From NCBI GenBank assembly GCA_039592335.1, contig JBDHBX010000006.1, positions 51,700 to 115,699 on the forward strand: a stretch of DNA of 64,000 nt, given 5' to 3'. Origin of the DNA: WVYX01 sp039592335 (lineage in GTDB: Bacteria; Gemmatimonadota; Gemmatimonadetes; Gemmatimonadales; GWC2-71-9). Of the stretch, positions 8,737 through 20,169 are shown piece by piece (positions within the stretch are counted from its first letter, which is position 1; each line of letters opens with the position of its first letter). The notes below the pieces were generated by a model. That model was given only the letters and a program-made list of their open reading frames with translations. It searched no databases and had not been told where the DNA came from. The position numbers and the translations under genes were made by a program.

Positions 8737-9534
8737 TCAGCTGGCTAATCCACGCACAGCCCAGGCGCGCGCGAGGAGAGCGATCGTTCCATCGGCTCGC
8801 TTGGGGAGGGCTCGGTCGAGCTCGCTTGCGAGCGCTGTGCGGGCCTCCTCTTCGAGGGAGGCGACGTACGAGGGCGCGGGGCCCGAGCCGCCGAGGAAGG
8901 GCTGCCAATATTCGTTGAAATCGGCGAACTCCGTGTCGATGTCGATCGGGTCGCAGCGGACGCCGCTAAGCCCGGCGTCGCGAAACAGCCTGTCGAGGGC
9001 TTCGGGACGACAGATGGGGAACCGCGTGCCTTCATCGAGCTCCTGGGCGGTCGGATCCATGCTCGAGGCCACATCCCAGAAATGGCGAAGAAAGTCCATG
9101 CGACCCGCGTAGTCCCACACACAGGCAGAGACCGTGCCCCCGCTGCCGGCATTGCGGCGCATCTCTTCGATGGCAAGCTCGGGCTCGGGGAAGAAATTGA
9201 GGGCAAGCGAGGAGGTGACACTTCCGAAGCCGCCTGGGCGGGTTGGAAGCGCCCCGGCTCCAGCGATTAGAAAGGAAGAACGCTCGTCCGAATGGCGCTC
9301 TCGCGCGTACTGAACGAACGGCTCCGACGGATCGCACCCTACGACGGAGGCTGGATCCGCCATCTTGCAGATCGCATCGGTGAGCGCACCGGTGCCGCAG
9401 CCCACGTCCAACCAGTGAACACCGGCAGGCACCTGCAACCAGGAGACGAACTTCGCTGCAAGCTGGCGGCTCCACCGCCCCATGAAGTCCTCGTAAGTCC
9501 ACCCGGCTGCCCATCGGTCACCGGCGTCACCCAT
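8737..9534 (-). CDS. Class I SAM-dependent methyltransferase
   Basis: Cytosolic methyltransferase with a Rossmann AdoMet-binding fold. Motif I 'WLDVGCGTGALTD' is at about residues 41-53, the acidic residue ending strand 2 is in 'VVGCDPSEPFV', and motif IV-like 'SVTSSLALNFFPEP' follows. Length is 265 residues. The pattern with 'WDYAGRMDFLRHFWD' resembles the UbiE/type-11 methyltransferase group common in actinobacteria and metagenomes; the acceptor substrate is unknown. It stands alone between the basic mini-protein and the frameshifted DUF2092 gene, both on the same strand, with no operon partner that suggests a pathway. Confidence 0.85.
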   Translation of the reverse strand: MGDAGDRWAAGWTYEDFMGRWSRQLAAKFVSWLQVPAGVHWLDVGCGTGALTDAICKMADPASVVGCDPSEPFVQYARERHSDERSSFLIAGAGALPTRPGGFGSVTSSLALNFFPEPELAIEEMRRNAGSGGTVSACVWDYAGRMDFLRHFWDVASSMDPTAQELDEGTRFPICRPEALDRLFRDAGLSGVRCDPIDIDTEFADFNEYWQPFLGGSGPAPSYVASLEEEARTALASELDRALPKRADGTIALLARAWAVRGLAS

Positions 9535-9557
9535 TCGTGCCGCCTCTGAGAGATTCC

Positions 9558-10584
9558 CTATCCCGCCTCCAGTTCCACTACTTCTGATCCATCCGGGTTG
9601 TCCACGACCTCATAGAACGGGTTGCCGTTCTCGTCTTCCACTTCTTCGAAGAAGACCATGTCGAACTGGTAGTAGGTCCGTCCGTCCTCTTCGATCGTCG
9701 TAGTGGCTTCGGGCAACGCGTCGAGTTGGGCGCCGATCTCGGGCTCGCCGTTCACGTATCCCGTGTGACTGTTTTCCTCGTACTCGACGTACAGATTGAA
9801 GTTGACGTAGTAGTAGGTCTCCCCGTCAGCGACGAAGGTCACGGCGTCGCTCGGCATCTCGTCGAGAGTTGCGGAAGCGGGCGACGTATGTGGGCTGTCC
9901 TTCTTCTCCGGTAAACACGATTGTGAACTTGGCGAGGAACGGCTCGTCTCCCTTACTGACCCACAGCTCGAAATCGACACCCGGCTTTCGCACTGCCACA
10001 TGATCGGTCCATGAGGTCTCTACCCAGGCTTCGCCAACCCACCACACCGACGTGACATCCTCCCCAAGCCAAAGTTCGGCTGCGTCACCTGCAAGGAGGT
10101 CCCGAAACGGCACATCGAGGTCGTACTCGCCTACGAGCCGGTCGACCATTTCAGGAATAGTGGGTGGGACATCGATCTGGCCCCAGAGGTTGGCCGGTTG
10201 CTTGAGCAACGTGAACTGGCCATCCGAGAACCAAGCCGACTCTGTGGTGCCGTCGTCATTCAGGGTCACCCAGTGGAGTTTGTCGGGCCTTCGTACTGCC
10301 AGTCGCTGGAGCAAATCAAAGTGCAGCTTCTGCCCTGTTTCTTGCACCGCTTCATAACTTACGAGTGCCTCGGCCATCAGCACCTGATGGCTTTGCATGA
10401 AGTCGATATGGCGCTGTACGATCTCGCGACCATCGGGCTCCTGCCAGTCCTCGTCTGCGAGAGCCGGTGGCGTCCAATCCATGGTCTGCTGGTCGCCTGA
10501 CGGCCCACATCCGGCGGCAGCGATGATGAGGCAGGACAGGAGGGCGAGCCCACCTCTGTGTGACTTCTTCTTGAGCATGGTCAT
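9558..10584 (-). pseudogene. DUF2092-family lipoprotein, interrupted by a frameshift
   Basis: Two overlapping minus-strand frames together make one plausible protein. The first starts at ATG 10584 (GAGGAAGGGGA upstream), has a lipoprotein signal with lipobox AAAGC, and follows the DUF2092 pattern ('LHWVTLNDDG', 'WFSDGQFTLL', 'EPFLAKFTIVFTGEEGQPTYVARF'). It then loses the family pattern ('NSRRDAERRR'). The second frame picks it up with 'TLDEMPSDAVTFVADG' and continues into a Tyr-rich repeat domain ('ETYYYVNFNLYVEYE', 'GRTYYQFDMVFFEEV', 'PFYEVVDNPDGSEVVE'). Going from frame 1 to frame 2 needs one extra base (or two missing) between about 9862 and 9890. DUF2092 proteins resemble LolA/LolB-type periplasmic lipid-binding folds. 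This may be a real decay event, programmed slippage or an assembly error. Confidence 0.7.
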
Positions 10585-10753
10585 TCCCCTTCCTCGAGCA
10601 GCGCGGCACCCACTCGCCGAATGTGCACGTCCGTCACTGCCAAGCTTCCCGTATGGGATGCCAAGTTTCACCATGCGTCAGGTGAGGGTCAAGATCAGTT
10701 GGGAAACGGCCAGCGCCGGTGGGCGCTGGCCGAGATGGCCTGATACACGTGCG

Positions 10754-11646
10754 CTAGTGTTGGTCCGGAGCCCCGTCCACCTCCCGCAGGAACCGCAGCA
10801 CCTCGGCCGCGAACCGCTCGGGCTCGGCCCAGTTCACCACGTGCCCGCCTCCCGGGACAACAGCCTTCCGCGCGTTGGGGATGCCGTAGGTCAGCACGTC
10901 GGCGACGACCCGGAAGTACGGCATCTCGTATTGCCCGTGGATCACGAGGGTGGGCGCACGGACCATGTGGAGCTCCTCAATGCGGGCTGGCTCCGTGAGA
11001 TTCAACGGCGGGTCGGGATCGATCAGATCGAGGCCTGTATAGGGCTCCAGCAGCGCGCCCGCGGGCGCCGCCATCTGGTCGGGGCGATCCCCGAATGCTC
11101 GCGCTGCCCACATCCCGATGAGGGCCTTTAGCGAGTCGACTCCGTGGGTTCTCCCTATCACAACCCACTCGGGGATGGGAGGTGCCTCCTCGCCGGGCGG
11201 AAGTCCGAACCCCTCCGGAGGCCCCGCACCGAAGAGAACCAGCCCATCCACCATCTCGGAGTAGCGGAGCGCGAAGGTCAGTGCGACTCCTGTTCCCTGC
11301 GAATGTCCCATGATGTGGGCGCGTGGAATGTCGAGCGCCTCCAGCAACGCCTTCAGGTCGGCCGGATCGGCGGTGAGATCTGGCTTGCCGCTGGCCTCGC
11401 CGAATCCTCTGCGGTCGTAGCGAATGACCGCGTACTGGTGTGCCAGGTGCTCCACGTCCGTATCCCAGTACCCGCGGTGCACCGCCCACCCGTGAATCAG
11501 CACCAGCGGCTTGCCGCTTCCCGTGATCTCGTAAGGAAGCGTCACGCCGTTCACCTCGGCGATTCCGGTTTGTCCTTGGAGTATGACCGGGGGAGTCAGA
11601 AGCAGACCGCTCAGCAGCAACGGACTCGATAGCTTGATGCAGACCG

Positions 11647-11650
<4 letters not shown>
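10754..11650 (-). CDS. Secreted alpha/beta hydrolase
   Basis: An exported alpha/beta-hydrolase-fold enzyme with an N-terminal signal ('LLLSGLLLTPPVILQGQ'). The oxyanion region is 'LVLIHGWAVHRGYW', the nucleophile elbow is 'GHSQGTG', and the catalytic His is in 'VPGGGHVVNWAEPERF'. The acid is probably in the strand just before, near 'VIHGQYEMPYF'. Start ATG 11650 forms an ATGA overlap with the stop of the upstream kinase gene, so the two are translationally coupled. Reaction unknown: esterase, lactonase, haloperoxidase-like and peptidase activities all occur in this group. Its product is exported while the kinase domain is cytoplasmic, so the link is regulatory or only genetic. Confidence 0.85.
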
Positions 11651-14334
<2,684 letters not shown>

Positions 14335-14404
14335 GGGCACACCGTGGAAGGAGAGCGATCGGACAAAGTACGGGTGCGATAGGGCGAGCGCCAGCATCCA
14401 AAGG

Positions 14405-14423
14405 CCGTTAACCAAGTTAACGG
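14405..14423. promoter_or_regulatory. Perfect inverted repeat between divergent genes (candidate operator)
   Basis: CCGTTAAC-CAA-GTTAACGG: 8-base arms, 3-base spacer, no mismatch. It sits in the 138-base region between the kinase (leftward) and DUF481 (rightward) starts. It is AT-rich in its core and typical in size of a dimeric repressor site. A TAGATT -10-like element for the rightward gene is at 14447-14452. Confidence 0.45.
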
Positions 14424-14472
14424 TCTGCGGAAGCGGTCGATTCCGTTAGATTCTGCGCAACCTCTCAGGGGA

Positions 14473-15582
14473 ATGATGATGCCAAGCAGAATCCTCGGCG
14501 GCGCAGCGGCCCTGCTCCTCCTCGCGGCGTTGCCCACCGGGGCAGCGGCGCAGCAGACCCTGATCCTGGCGAACGGCGACCAACTCACGGGCGCGTTGAC
14601 GAGGATCGCCGACGGCCAGTGGGTGTTCACGTACGCGGGGAAGGATCTCGCGATCGCCGCGGCCGACGTGGCTTCGTTCACGGCCCCCGACCCGGTGGGA
14701 TTCCGGCTCGCCGACGGTACGCTATTGGCAGCGACGGTGACAACGGTGCCGGGCGGGCTCAGACTCCAGGCCGCCGACGGGACAAGCCGAACCGTGGCGG
14801 TCGTCGACCTCGCGGCCGCGGGCGATCCGTCCGATCTCGACGCGTTGCGCCCCATCCACGTCAGGCTATTGAGCCCGTTCTTCAAGTTCTGGCGGGTGAC
14901 CACCAGCTTGGGGCTCAGCTTCAAGGACGGGAACACCGACACACGCACGGGGACGTTCTACCTGGATATGGTCCGCGCCACGGAGCTGGACCGGTTGAGC
15001 CTGACGGCGCAGCTCAGTCAGGACCACGACCGGGTGGATAGCGACGGCGATGGCCAGCGCGACTCTTTGGTCCAGACGGAAGGGAAGTACCTCGTCGGCT
15101 TGCGGTACGACGTCTACCCGATTCCCAGGGTGTACGTCTTCGGCAACACGCGGCAGTCGCGCGACCGGTTCAAGGAGATCGATCTGCGCTCGTTCTACAC
15201 GGCGGGCGTGGGGTACCAGTTCTTCCAGCGGGACAACCTGGACCTGCGTAGCTCGGTGGGTGCGGGCGTCCGGTACGAGAAGTTCTTCCTGCAGCAGGGT
15301 ACGGTGGACAGCTCGACCACCGTGCCAACCGGTTCGTTGGACGGCGCCCTCCGCGTCGCGTTGGGGCCGTTCGACTACGATCTGCGGGCGGTCTACGCGC
15401 CGTCGCTCGACGACATCAGCGACTACCAGGTGCTGGCGCTCACCGGCCTCACGGCGAAGGTGATCGCCGGGCTGGGCTTCCGTATTCAGCTGCTGTGGGA
15501 GTACGACAACACCCCCACGGCCGGCTCCGAGAAGAACGACACGGAGCTCACGACCGCGCTCACGTACACGCTCGGCAAGTAG
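14473..15582 (+). CDS. DUF481 outer-membrane beta-barrel protein
   Basis: A 369-residue exported protein with a signal peptide ending 'PTGAAAQQ'. An N-terminal beta region (about 25-125; 'LILANGDQLTGALTRI' and 'FRLADGTLLAATV') resembles SH3-like repeats. The C-terminal ~220 residues match the DUF481 salt-induced outer-membrane (YdiY) family: 'SLGLSFKDGNTDTRTGTF', regular amphipathic strands, and a final strand 'TELTTALTYTLGK'. Three consecutive ATG codons start at 14473, preceded by CAGGGGA. The function of DUF481 barrels is unknown. Divergent from the sensor kinase gene, with which it may share the palindromic site at 14405-14423. Confidence 0.85.
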   Translation: MMMPSRILGGAAALLLLAALPTGAAAQQTLILANGDQLTGALTRIADGQWVFTYAGKDLAIAAADVASFTAPDPVGFRLADGTLLAATVTTVPGGLRLQAADGTSRTVAVVDLAAAGDPSDLDALRPIHVRLLSPFFKFWRVTTSLGLSFKDGNTDTRTGTFYLDMVRATELDRLSLTAQLSQDHDRVDSDGDGQRDSLVQTEGKYLVGLRYDVYPIPRVYVFGNTRQSRDRFKEIDLRSFYTAGVGYQFFQRDNLDLRSSVGAGVRYEKFFLQQGTVDSSTTVPTGSLDGALRVALGPFDYDLRAVYAPSLDDISDYQVLALTGLTAKVIAGLGFRIQLLWEYDNTPTAGSEKNDTELTTALTYTLGK

Positions 15583-15594
15583 GGGTCCCTCGGG

Positions 15595-16719
15595 CTACCT
15601 GGCTGCCATGATCTGCCTCAGGAGGCCGTACAGCCCGATCCAATCCCCACGCCACCTGCTGTAGTCCACGCGGTGCACGATCACCAAGTCGAGGTCGGTG
15701 ACCACGGCGATCGTGTGTCCCGACCCTCCGAGGGCGGCGTAGAGTTCGTGACCATCCCACACCTCAGGCTTGCCGACCCACCACATGTAGCCGTAGTCAA
15801 ACCAGGTGCCGGCGTCGGAATACGCGGTGGTGCTCCGCTCGACCCAGGTCTGTGGCACGATCTGCTGGTCGCGCCACCGGCCGCCCCGCAGGAACAGCAG
15901 TCCGAACCGCGCCATGTCCCGCGCCGACATGTTGAGATGGTACGCGGGATGCTCCGACAGCTCTTCCTCGTAGTGGTAGAAGCCGTCAGGGGCGGTGAAG
16001 TCCTGCATCTGGAGCGGCACGGCGAGGCGCTGCTCCAGGGCCTCGAACGTGTCCATGCCGGTGAGCTGCGTGAGGATGGTGCCGAGGGCGTTGAAGTCCC
16101 AGTTGTTGTAGTACCAGAAGGTGCCCGGCGCGTGGCTGCCCCGCTCGGGACGGGCATCCTTCATGGACTGACTCTCGGCCGCCGCCTCGTGGTACACGCC
16201 GGAGCGCGCCTGCAGCAGCATCTCGACCGTGGCCTGCTTCTCGGCGTCGGTGAGCGACGGCGGGATGTCGTCGGTCCCGAGCTGCTCCATGGTGAGCGAC
16301 AGGTCGATGTCGCCCTCGTCGTGGTAGATGCCGTACAGCGCGCTCATGAAGCTCTTGCGGACCGACTGCACCACCAGCTCGCCCCTGGCGCTACCCCAGT
16401 CCAGAACGATCGCGCCGCGATCGATGATCAGCACGTTGCCGGAGCCCAGCAGCTCGGCCTGGAGCATGGCCTCCGATAGTCGAGCGCAGTCCCATCCGAG
16501 GGAAGCGGGTGAGGGCGCCACCGCCCAGGTCTCGGCTGGGTAGCCGCTGCCGTCGCCCAGGTCCGCGGGATCGACGGGGTCCGACGGCCCGCTGCAGAGC
16601 GCGGGGCCCGCGACGCTCTCTGTTCCTCCGCACGCGGCGACCCACACCAGGGCCGCACTGCCAAGGACGGGCCAAACATGCCCCGTCCAGCGCGAACGTC
16701 CTCGATGTGCTCTGAACAT
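15595..16719 (-). CDS. Class C beta-lactamase-related serine hydrolase (lipoprotein)
   Basis: An exported enzyme of the serine beta-lactamase/DD-peptidase/esterase superfamily (COG1680). The lipoprotein signal ends in 'VWVAACGG'. The catalytic tetrad is in 'SVRKSF' (SxxK), the second motif in 'YYNNWDFN' (YxN), and the third in 'GGSGHTIAV', where HxG-type replaces KTG. HTI-type third motifs are usual in esterases and in 6-aminohexanoate-dimer-hydrolase-like members, so true beta-lactamase activity is unlikely. Start ATG 16719 has GGAG six bases upstream; GTG 16725 would add two residues. It converges with the DUF481 gene and is divergent from the VKOR gene. Confidence 0.85.
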   Translation of the reverse strand: MFRAHRGRSRWTGHVWPVLGSAALVWVAACGGTESVAGPALCSGPSDPVDPADLGDGSGYPAETWAVAPSPASLGWDCARLSEAMLQAELLGSGNVLIIDRGAIVLDWGSARGELVVQSVRKSFMSALYGIYHDEGDIDLSLTMEQLGTDDIPPSLTDAEKQATVEMLLQARSGVYHEAAAESQSMKDARPERGSHAPGTFWYYNNWDFNALGTILTQLTGMDTFEALEQRLAVPLQMQDFTAPDGFYHYEEELSEHPAYHLNMSARDMARFGLLFLRGGRWRDQQIVPQTWVERSTTAYSDAGTWFDYGYMWWVGKPEVWDGHELYAALGGSGHTIAVVTDLDLVIVHRVDYSRWRGDWIGLYGLLRQIMAAR

Positions 16720-16808
16720 GGCCACTCCACCTCCACCCCTGTTCTATCAAATCTACGACGCCTGCACGCGCCAGGTTCCCGATTAGATTTGGTGAGCTAC
16801 GGGAGGGG

Positions 16809-18035
16809 ATGATGCACGGGTCATTGACGCCGCGGGTGTTCAGCTTTCTCGCGGGGCTGGGGATGATCGCGGCCTCGCTGCTCACCATCGAGCACTTCTT
16901 CGCCGCGAACTTCCCGGCCACCATCTGGGCCGGATCGTTCTGCGACATCGGCGCCTTCTTCAACTGCGACAGCTCGGCCTTCGCGGCCATCTCGGCGATC
17001 GGCGGCGTGCCCATCGGGTACTTCGGCGCCGTCACTGGTGCGTTGGTCTGCCTCGGCGTCGTATTCCCGTCGGAGGGGTTCGAGCGCACCAACAAGACGA
17101 TCTCGCTGCTGAATGTCGTCGGAGTCGTGGTGCTGCTGGTCTACTCCGTGGCGGTCATGGGGAGTCTGTGCCTGCTGTGCGCCGGGTACTACCTCTGCTC
17201 GTTCGGCAGCTTCGTGCTGTTCTGGCGGTACGGGATCGACCGGGAGGCGCCCACGCTGGTGCAGCGCTGGCTGCGGCCCTCGGTGAAATATCTCGTGACG
17301 TTCGCGATCGTGACGCTGTGCGGTGCCGAAGGCATGGCGCTGTACCACCAGGCCAAGCGGGATGCCCAGTCGGGTGGCGTGGCGGCCCGCATCGTGGAGC
17401 AGTACTTCAGCCTTCCCGAGGTGGCGAACCCGAGCGTCATCTCTCCGTTCTGGTCCGTGCGCTCCACTGAACGGTTCGAGGATGCGCCGATCCGGGTCGT
17501 CGAGTTCGGCGACCTGCTCTGTTCCGACTGTCTCGTGCTGCACGAGCAGCTCGTGCGGCTCAAGCAGGAGTTCGCCGGGAAGCTGAACGTGGCGTTCCAG
17601 TTCTTCCCGCTCGACGCCCGGTGCAACGACGTCGTGGACAAGGATCTGCATCCGGGGGCATGCGACGTGTCCTATATGGCGGCGTACGATCCCGACAAGT
17701 TCCTGGCGATCCACGACGAGGTGTGGGCGAACTTCCAGGCGGCCAAGACGCCCGAGTGGCGAGCCGAGCTTGCGCGCCGCTATGAGGTGGAGGCGGCGCT
17801 CACCGACGCGGCGACCCGGGCGCTGGTCCACCAGATCATGAGCACCGGAGCGGAGTACGAGAAGACGTCCGAGCAGTTTGCCCACGGGATCCGGTCCACA
17901 CCGACCATGATCATCAACAACCGCATGATCATCGGGACGTATCCCTACGAGCAGCTGCGCGCGATCTTCCAGGCGATCGTGGACGAGCAGGAGCGGGGTG
18001 AGGCCGGCTTCATCGAGAACTGGATCGAGCCGTAG
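16809..18035 (+). CDS. VKOR-DsbA fusion: membrane disulfide-bond forming oxidase
   Basis: A vitamin K epoxide reductase homologue fused to a periplasmic thioredoxin-like domain, giving quinone-linked disulfide formation in one polypeptide. The VKOR part (residues 1-150, four TM helices) has the loop cysteines C45 and C53 ('SFCDIGAFFNC') and the quinone-proximal C121-L-L-C124. A linker helix follows. The thioredoxin/DsbA-like part (about 205-405) has C238-S-D-C241 and a cis-Pro loop 'GIRSTPTMII'. All catalytic Cys pairs are present. ATG 16809 is preceded by GGGAGGGG. The last 26 bases overlap the convergent ClC gene. No separate dsbA or dsbB is seen in this window. Confidence 0.92.
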   Translation: MMHGSLTPRVFSFLAGLGMIAASLLTIEHFFAANFPATIWAGSFCDIGAFFNCDSSAFAAISAIGGVPIGYFGAVTGALVCLGVVFPSEGFERTNKTISLLNVVGVVVLLVYSVAVMGSLCLLCAGYYLCSFGSFVLFWRYGIDREAPTLVQRWLRPSVKYLVTFAIVTLCGAEGMALYHQAKRDAQSGGVAARIVEQYFSLPEVANPSVISPFWSVRSTERFEDAPIRVVEFGDLLCSDCLVLHEQLVRLKQEFAGKLNVAFQFFPLDARCNDVVDKDLHPGACDVSYMAAYDPDKFLAIHDEVWANFQAAKTPEWRAELARRYEVEAALTDAATRALVHQIMSTGAEYEKTSEQFAHGIRSTPTMIINNRMIIGTYPYEQLRAIFQAIVDEQERGEAGFIENWIEP

Positions 18036-20082
18036 GGCGTGGTCGGGGAATGCCCCGTCGCAGGTGCGGGAGCTCCGCGTCACGCCCCAGCACCAGCATG
18101 ACGTCGCCCAGCTGGAATACATAGTCTGCCGTCGGCGACGCATCGAGCTGCTCCTCGCCGTCGTCGGACGTGCGCTTGACCATCAGCACGCTGACCCCGT
18201 AGTCCTGCCGGATGTTGAGTTCCCGGATCGTACGCCCGATGAACCGCGCCGGCACCCCGATCTCGGCCACCACCGTGTCGCTCGCGGCCGGCATGAGTCC
18301 CTGCGTGCCCTCCGGGGTCAGGGCCGACGCCATGCTTCCCGCCATGTCCCGCTTGAACACCTCGGTGTTGTAGCGCTCGATGACGTCCTCCGGCCAGATC
18401 ACCCCGACCAGCCGTCCGTTCTCCAGCACCGGTACCTCGCCGCGGTACAGCTCGAGGTGGCGCATCACGTCGGCCAGCGAGTCGTCGGGGCGCACCTTGG
18501 GGAAGTCGCCCTCCGCCATCACGTCCTGGGCGATGATCAAGGCAGCGAGGGCCGCCGGGTCCTGCATCATCGGCCGGATCTGGTCGGCCGTGATCAGCCC
18601 TTCCAGCATGCGCTCCTCGTCGGTGACGAATACCGTCGAGCCGGGGTGGTCGATGAACTTGCCGACGAGGGCCACCAGGCCCTCACTGGGGGCAACCGTC
18701 ATTACCTCGGATCGCATGATCTCCCGCACATACGCGTGCTGCAACACGTTGATCGCGCGGCCCTTCTGCATGTCCACGCCACGGCGCAGGAGCTTGAGCG
18801 TGTAGATGGACCCACGCTGCATGCGGGTGGCCAGCAGCGTGGCGATGATGCAGCTGATCATGAGCGGCAGGATGATCGTGTACGACCCGGTCAGCTCGAA
18901 GATGATGAGGATTGCCGTGATGGGCGCATGCGTTCCCGCCGCCACCACCGCTCCCATGCCCACCAGGGCGTACGCCCCCGGTGCCGCGGTGCTGGCGGGC
19001 CAAAGCGTGTGTACCACGGTGCCCGCTGCGCCACCCAGCATGGCGCCGATGAACAGGGATGGTGCGAAGATCCCTCCCGACCCACCCGAGCCGATCGTGA
19101 TCGAGACCGCCACGATCTTCACCACCACCAGCAGCACCATGAACTGCCACACGAGGTTGCCGTTCAGCGCCTCGTTGATTGCCTCGTAGCCAACTCCGAA
19201 GACGTGTGGTGCCCAGATGCCGATCGCCCCGATCACCGCTCCGCCGAGCATCGCCTTGACGGCCGGGTGGACGCGGAGCTTGTCGAAGAGGTCCTCGGTG
19301 CCGTATAGGCTCCGGATGAATGCCAGCGCGACGAACCCGGCCAGAATGCCGAGGCCCGCGTAGGCGAACAGCTCGCCGGCGTGCACCAGCCGGTAGACCG
19401 GGACCTGGAACGCCGGGAAGTCGCCGAGGAAGTGCTGGCTCACCACCGTGCCGGTGACCGACGAGATGACGATGGGCGAGAACTGGCTGACCCCGAAGTC
19501 CCCCAGGATCACCTCCACGGCGAAGAGCGCGCCTGCCACGGGGGCGTTGAACGTGGCGGCAATGCCGGCGGCGGCCCCACACCCCACGAGCGTCCGCAGG
19601 CGCCGCTGATCCACCTTGAGCCACTGCCCGATGGAGGACCCGAGGGCCGATCCGATCTGCACGATCGGACCCTCGCGCCCCACCGACCCGCCGGAGCCGA
19701 TCGAGATCCCCGAGGCGAACATCTTGGCGATCACCACACGGGGGCGAATGCGGCCGCCCTTGAGCGCCACCGCCTCCATCACCTCGGGCACGCCGTGTCC
19801 CTTGGCCTCGCGGGCAAAGCGGTAGATGATCCAGCCTACGATCAAGCCGCCCACCGCGGGAGCCGAGATCTTCCACCAGAAGGGGAGCGAGGAGAGGTAC
19901 TCCAGCGTGTACTGGCCCTCGTGCCAGAACACCCGGTTCACCGCTTGGATGAGTAGCCGGAAGCCGACAGCGCAGAACCCGCCCAGCAGCCCGATGACGA
20001 CGGCCACCAGCACCATGTAGATCTGCTCGGTCTGGCGGATGCCGTCGTGGAGGCTTCGCAGGCGCGTGGAGAGGCGTGTCAC
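18010..20082 (-). CDS. ClC-family chloride channel/antiporter with CBS and TrkA_C domains
   Basis: Membrane ClC protein, 690 residues. The transmembrane core (about 20-440) has the anion-pathway signatures 'GSGGSVGREGPIVQIG', which retains the gating glutamate of H+/Cl- exchangers, and 'GSGGSGGIFAPSLFIGA'. Two CBS motifs (about 455-580; 'SEVMTVAPSEGLVALV' and 'DVMAEGDFPKVRPDDSLADVM') follow, then a C-terminal RCK/TrkA_C-like segment (about 600-685; 'EIGVPARFIGRTIREL', 'FQLGDVMLVLGRDAEL'). CBS suggests adenine-nucleotide control; TrkA_C suggests further ligand binding. It may support acid resistance or charge balance. Tail-to-tail overlap of 26 bases with the VKOR fusion. Confidence 0.92.
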   Translation of the reverse strand: MTRLSTRLRSLHDGIRQTEQIYMVLVAVVIGLLGGFCAVGFRLLIQAVNRVFWHEGQYTLEYLSSLPFWWKISAPAVGGLIVGWIIYRFAREAKGHGVPEVMEAVALKGGRIRPRVVIAKMFASGISIGSGGSVGREGPIVQIGSALGSSIGQWLKVDQRRLRTLVGCGAAAGIAATFNAPVAGALFAVEVILGDFGVSQFSPIVISSVTGTVVSQHFLGDFPAFQVPVYRLVHAGELFAYAGLGILAGFVALAFIRSLYGTEDLFDKLRVHPAVKAMLGGAVIGAIGIWAPHVFGVGYEAINEALNGNLVWQFMVLLVVVKIVAVSITIGSGGSGGIFAPSLFIGAMLGGAAGTVVHTLWPASTAAPGAYALVGMGAVVAAGTHAPITAILIIFELTGSYTIILPLMISCIIATLLATRMQRGSIYTLKLLRRGVDMQKGRAINVLQHAYVREIMRSEVMTVAPSEGLVALVGKFIDHPGSTVFVTDEERMLEGLITADQIRPMMQDPAALAALIIAQDVMAEGDFPKVRPDDSLADVMRHLELYRGEVPVLENGRLVGVIWPEDVIERYNTEVFKRDMAGSMASALTPEGTQGLMPAASDTVVAEIGVPARFIGRTIRELNIRQDYGVSVLMVKRTSDDGEEQLDASPTADYVFQLGDVMLVLGRDAELPHLRRGIPRPRPTARSSSR

Positions 20083-20169
20083 CTGCGCTGCAATCTAAGC
20101 GCTTCTCGCAGCGGCAACAGCAGAGGGGAGAGCTGGGGCGCGCTACCTACCGCACCGCGCGCGTCGCGG

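Noticed and set aside
15595..16719. Antibiotic-resistance beta-lactamase
   Set aside because: The third motif is HxG-type (GSGHTIAV) and overall pattern fits esterase-like COG1680 hydrolases, so a resistance call is not supported.
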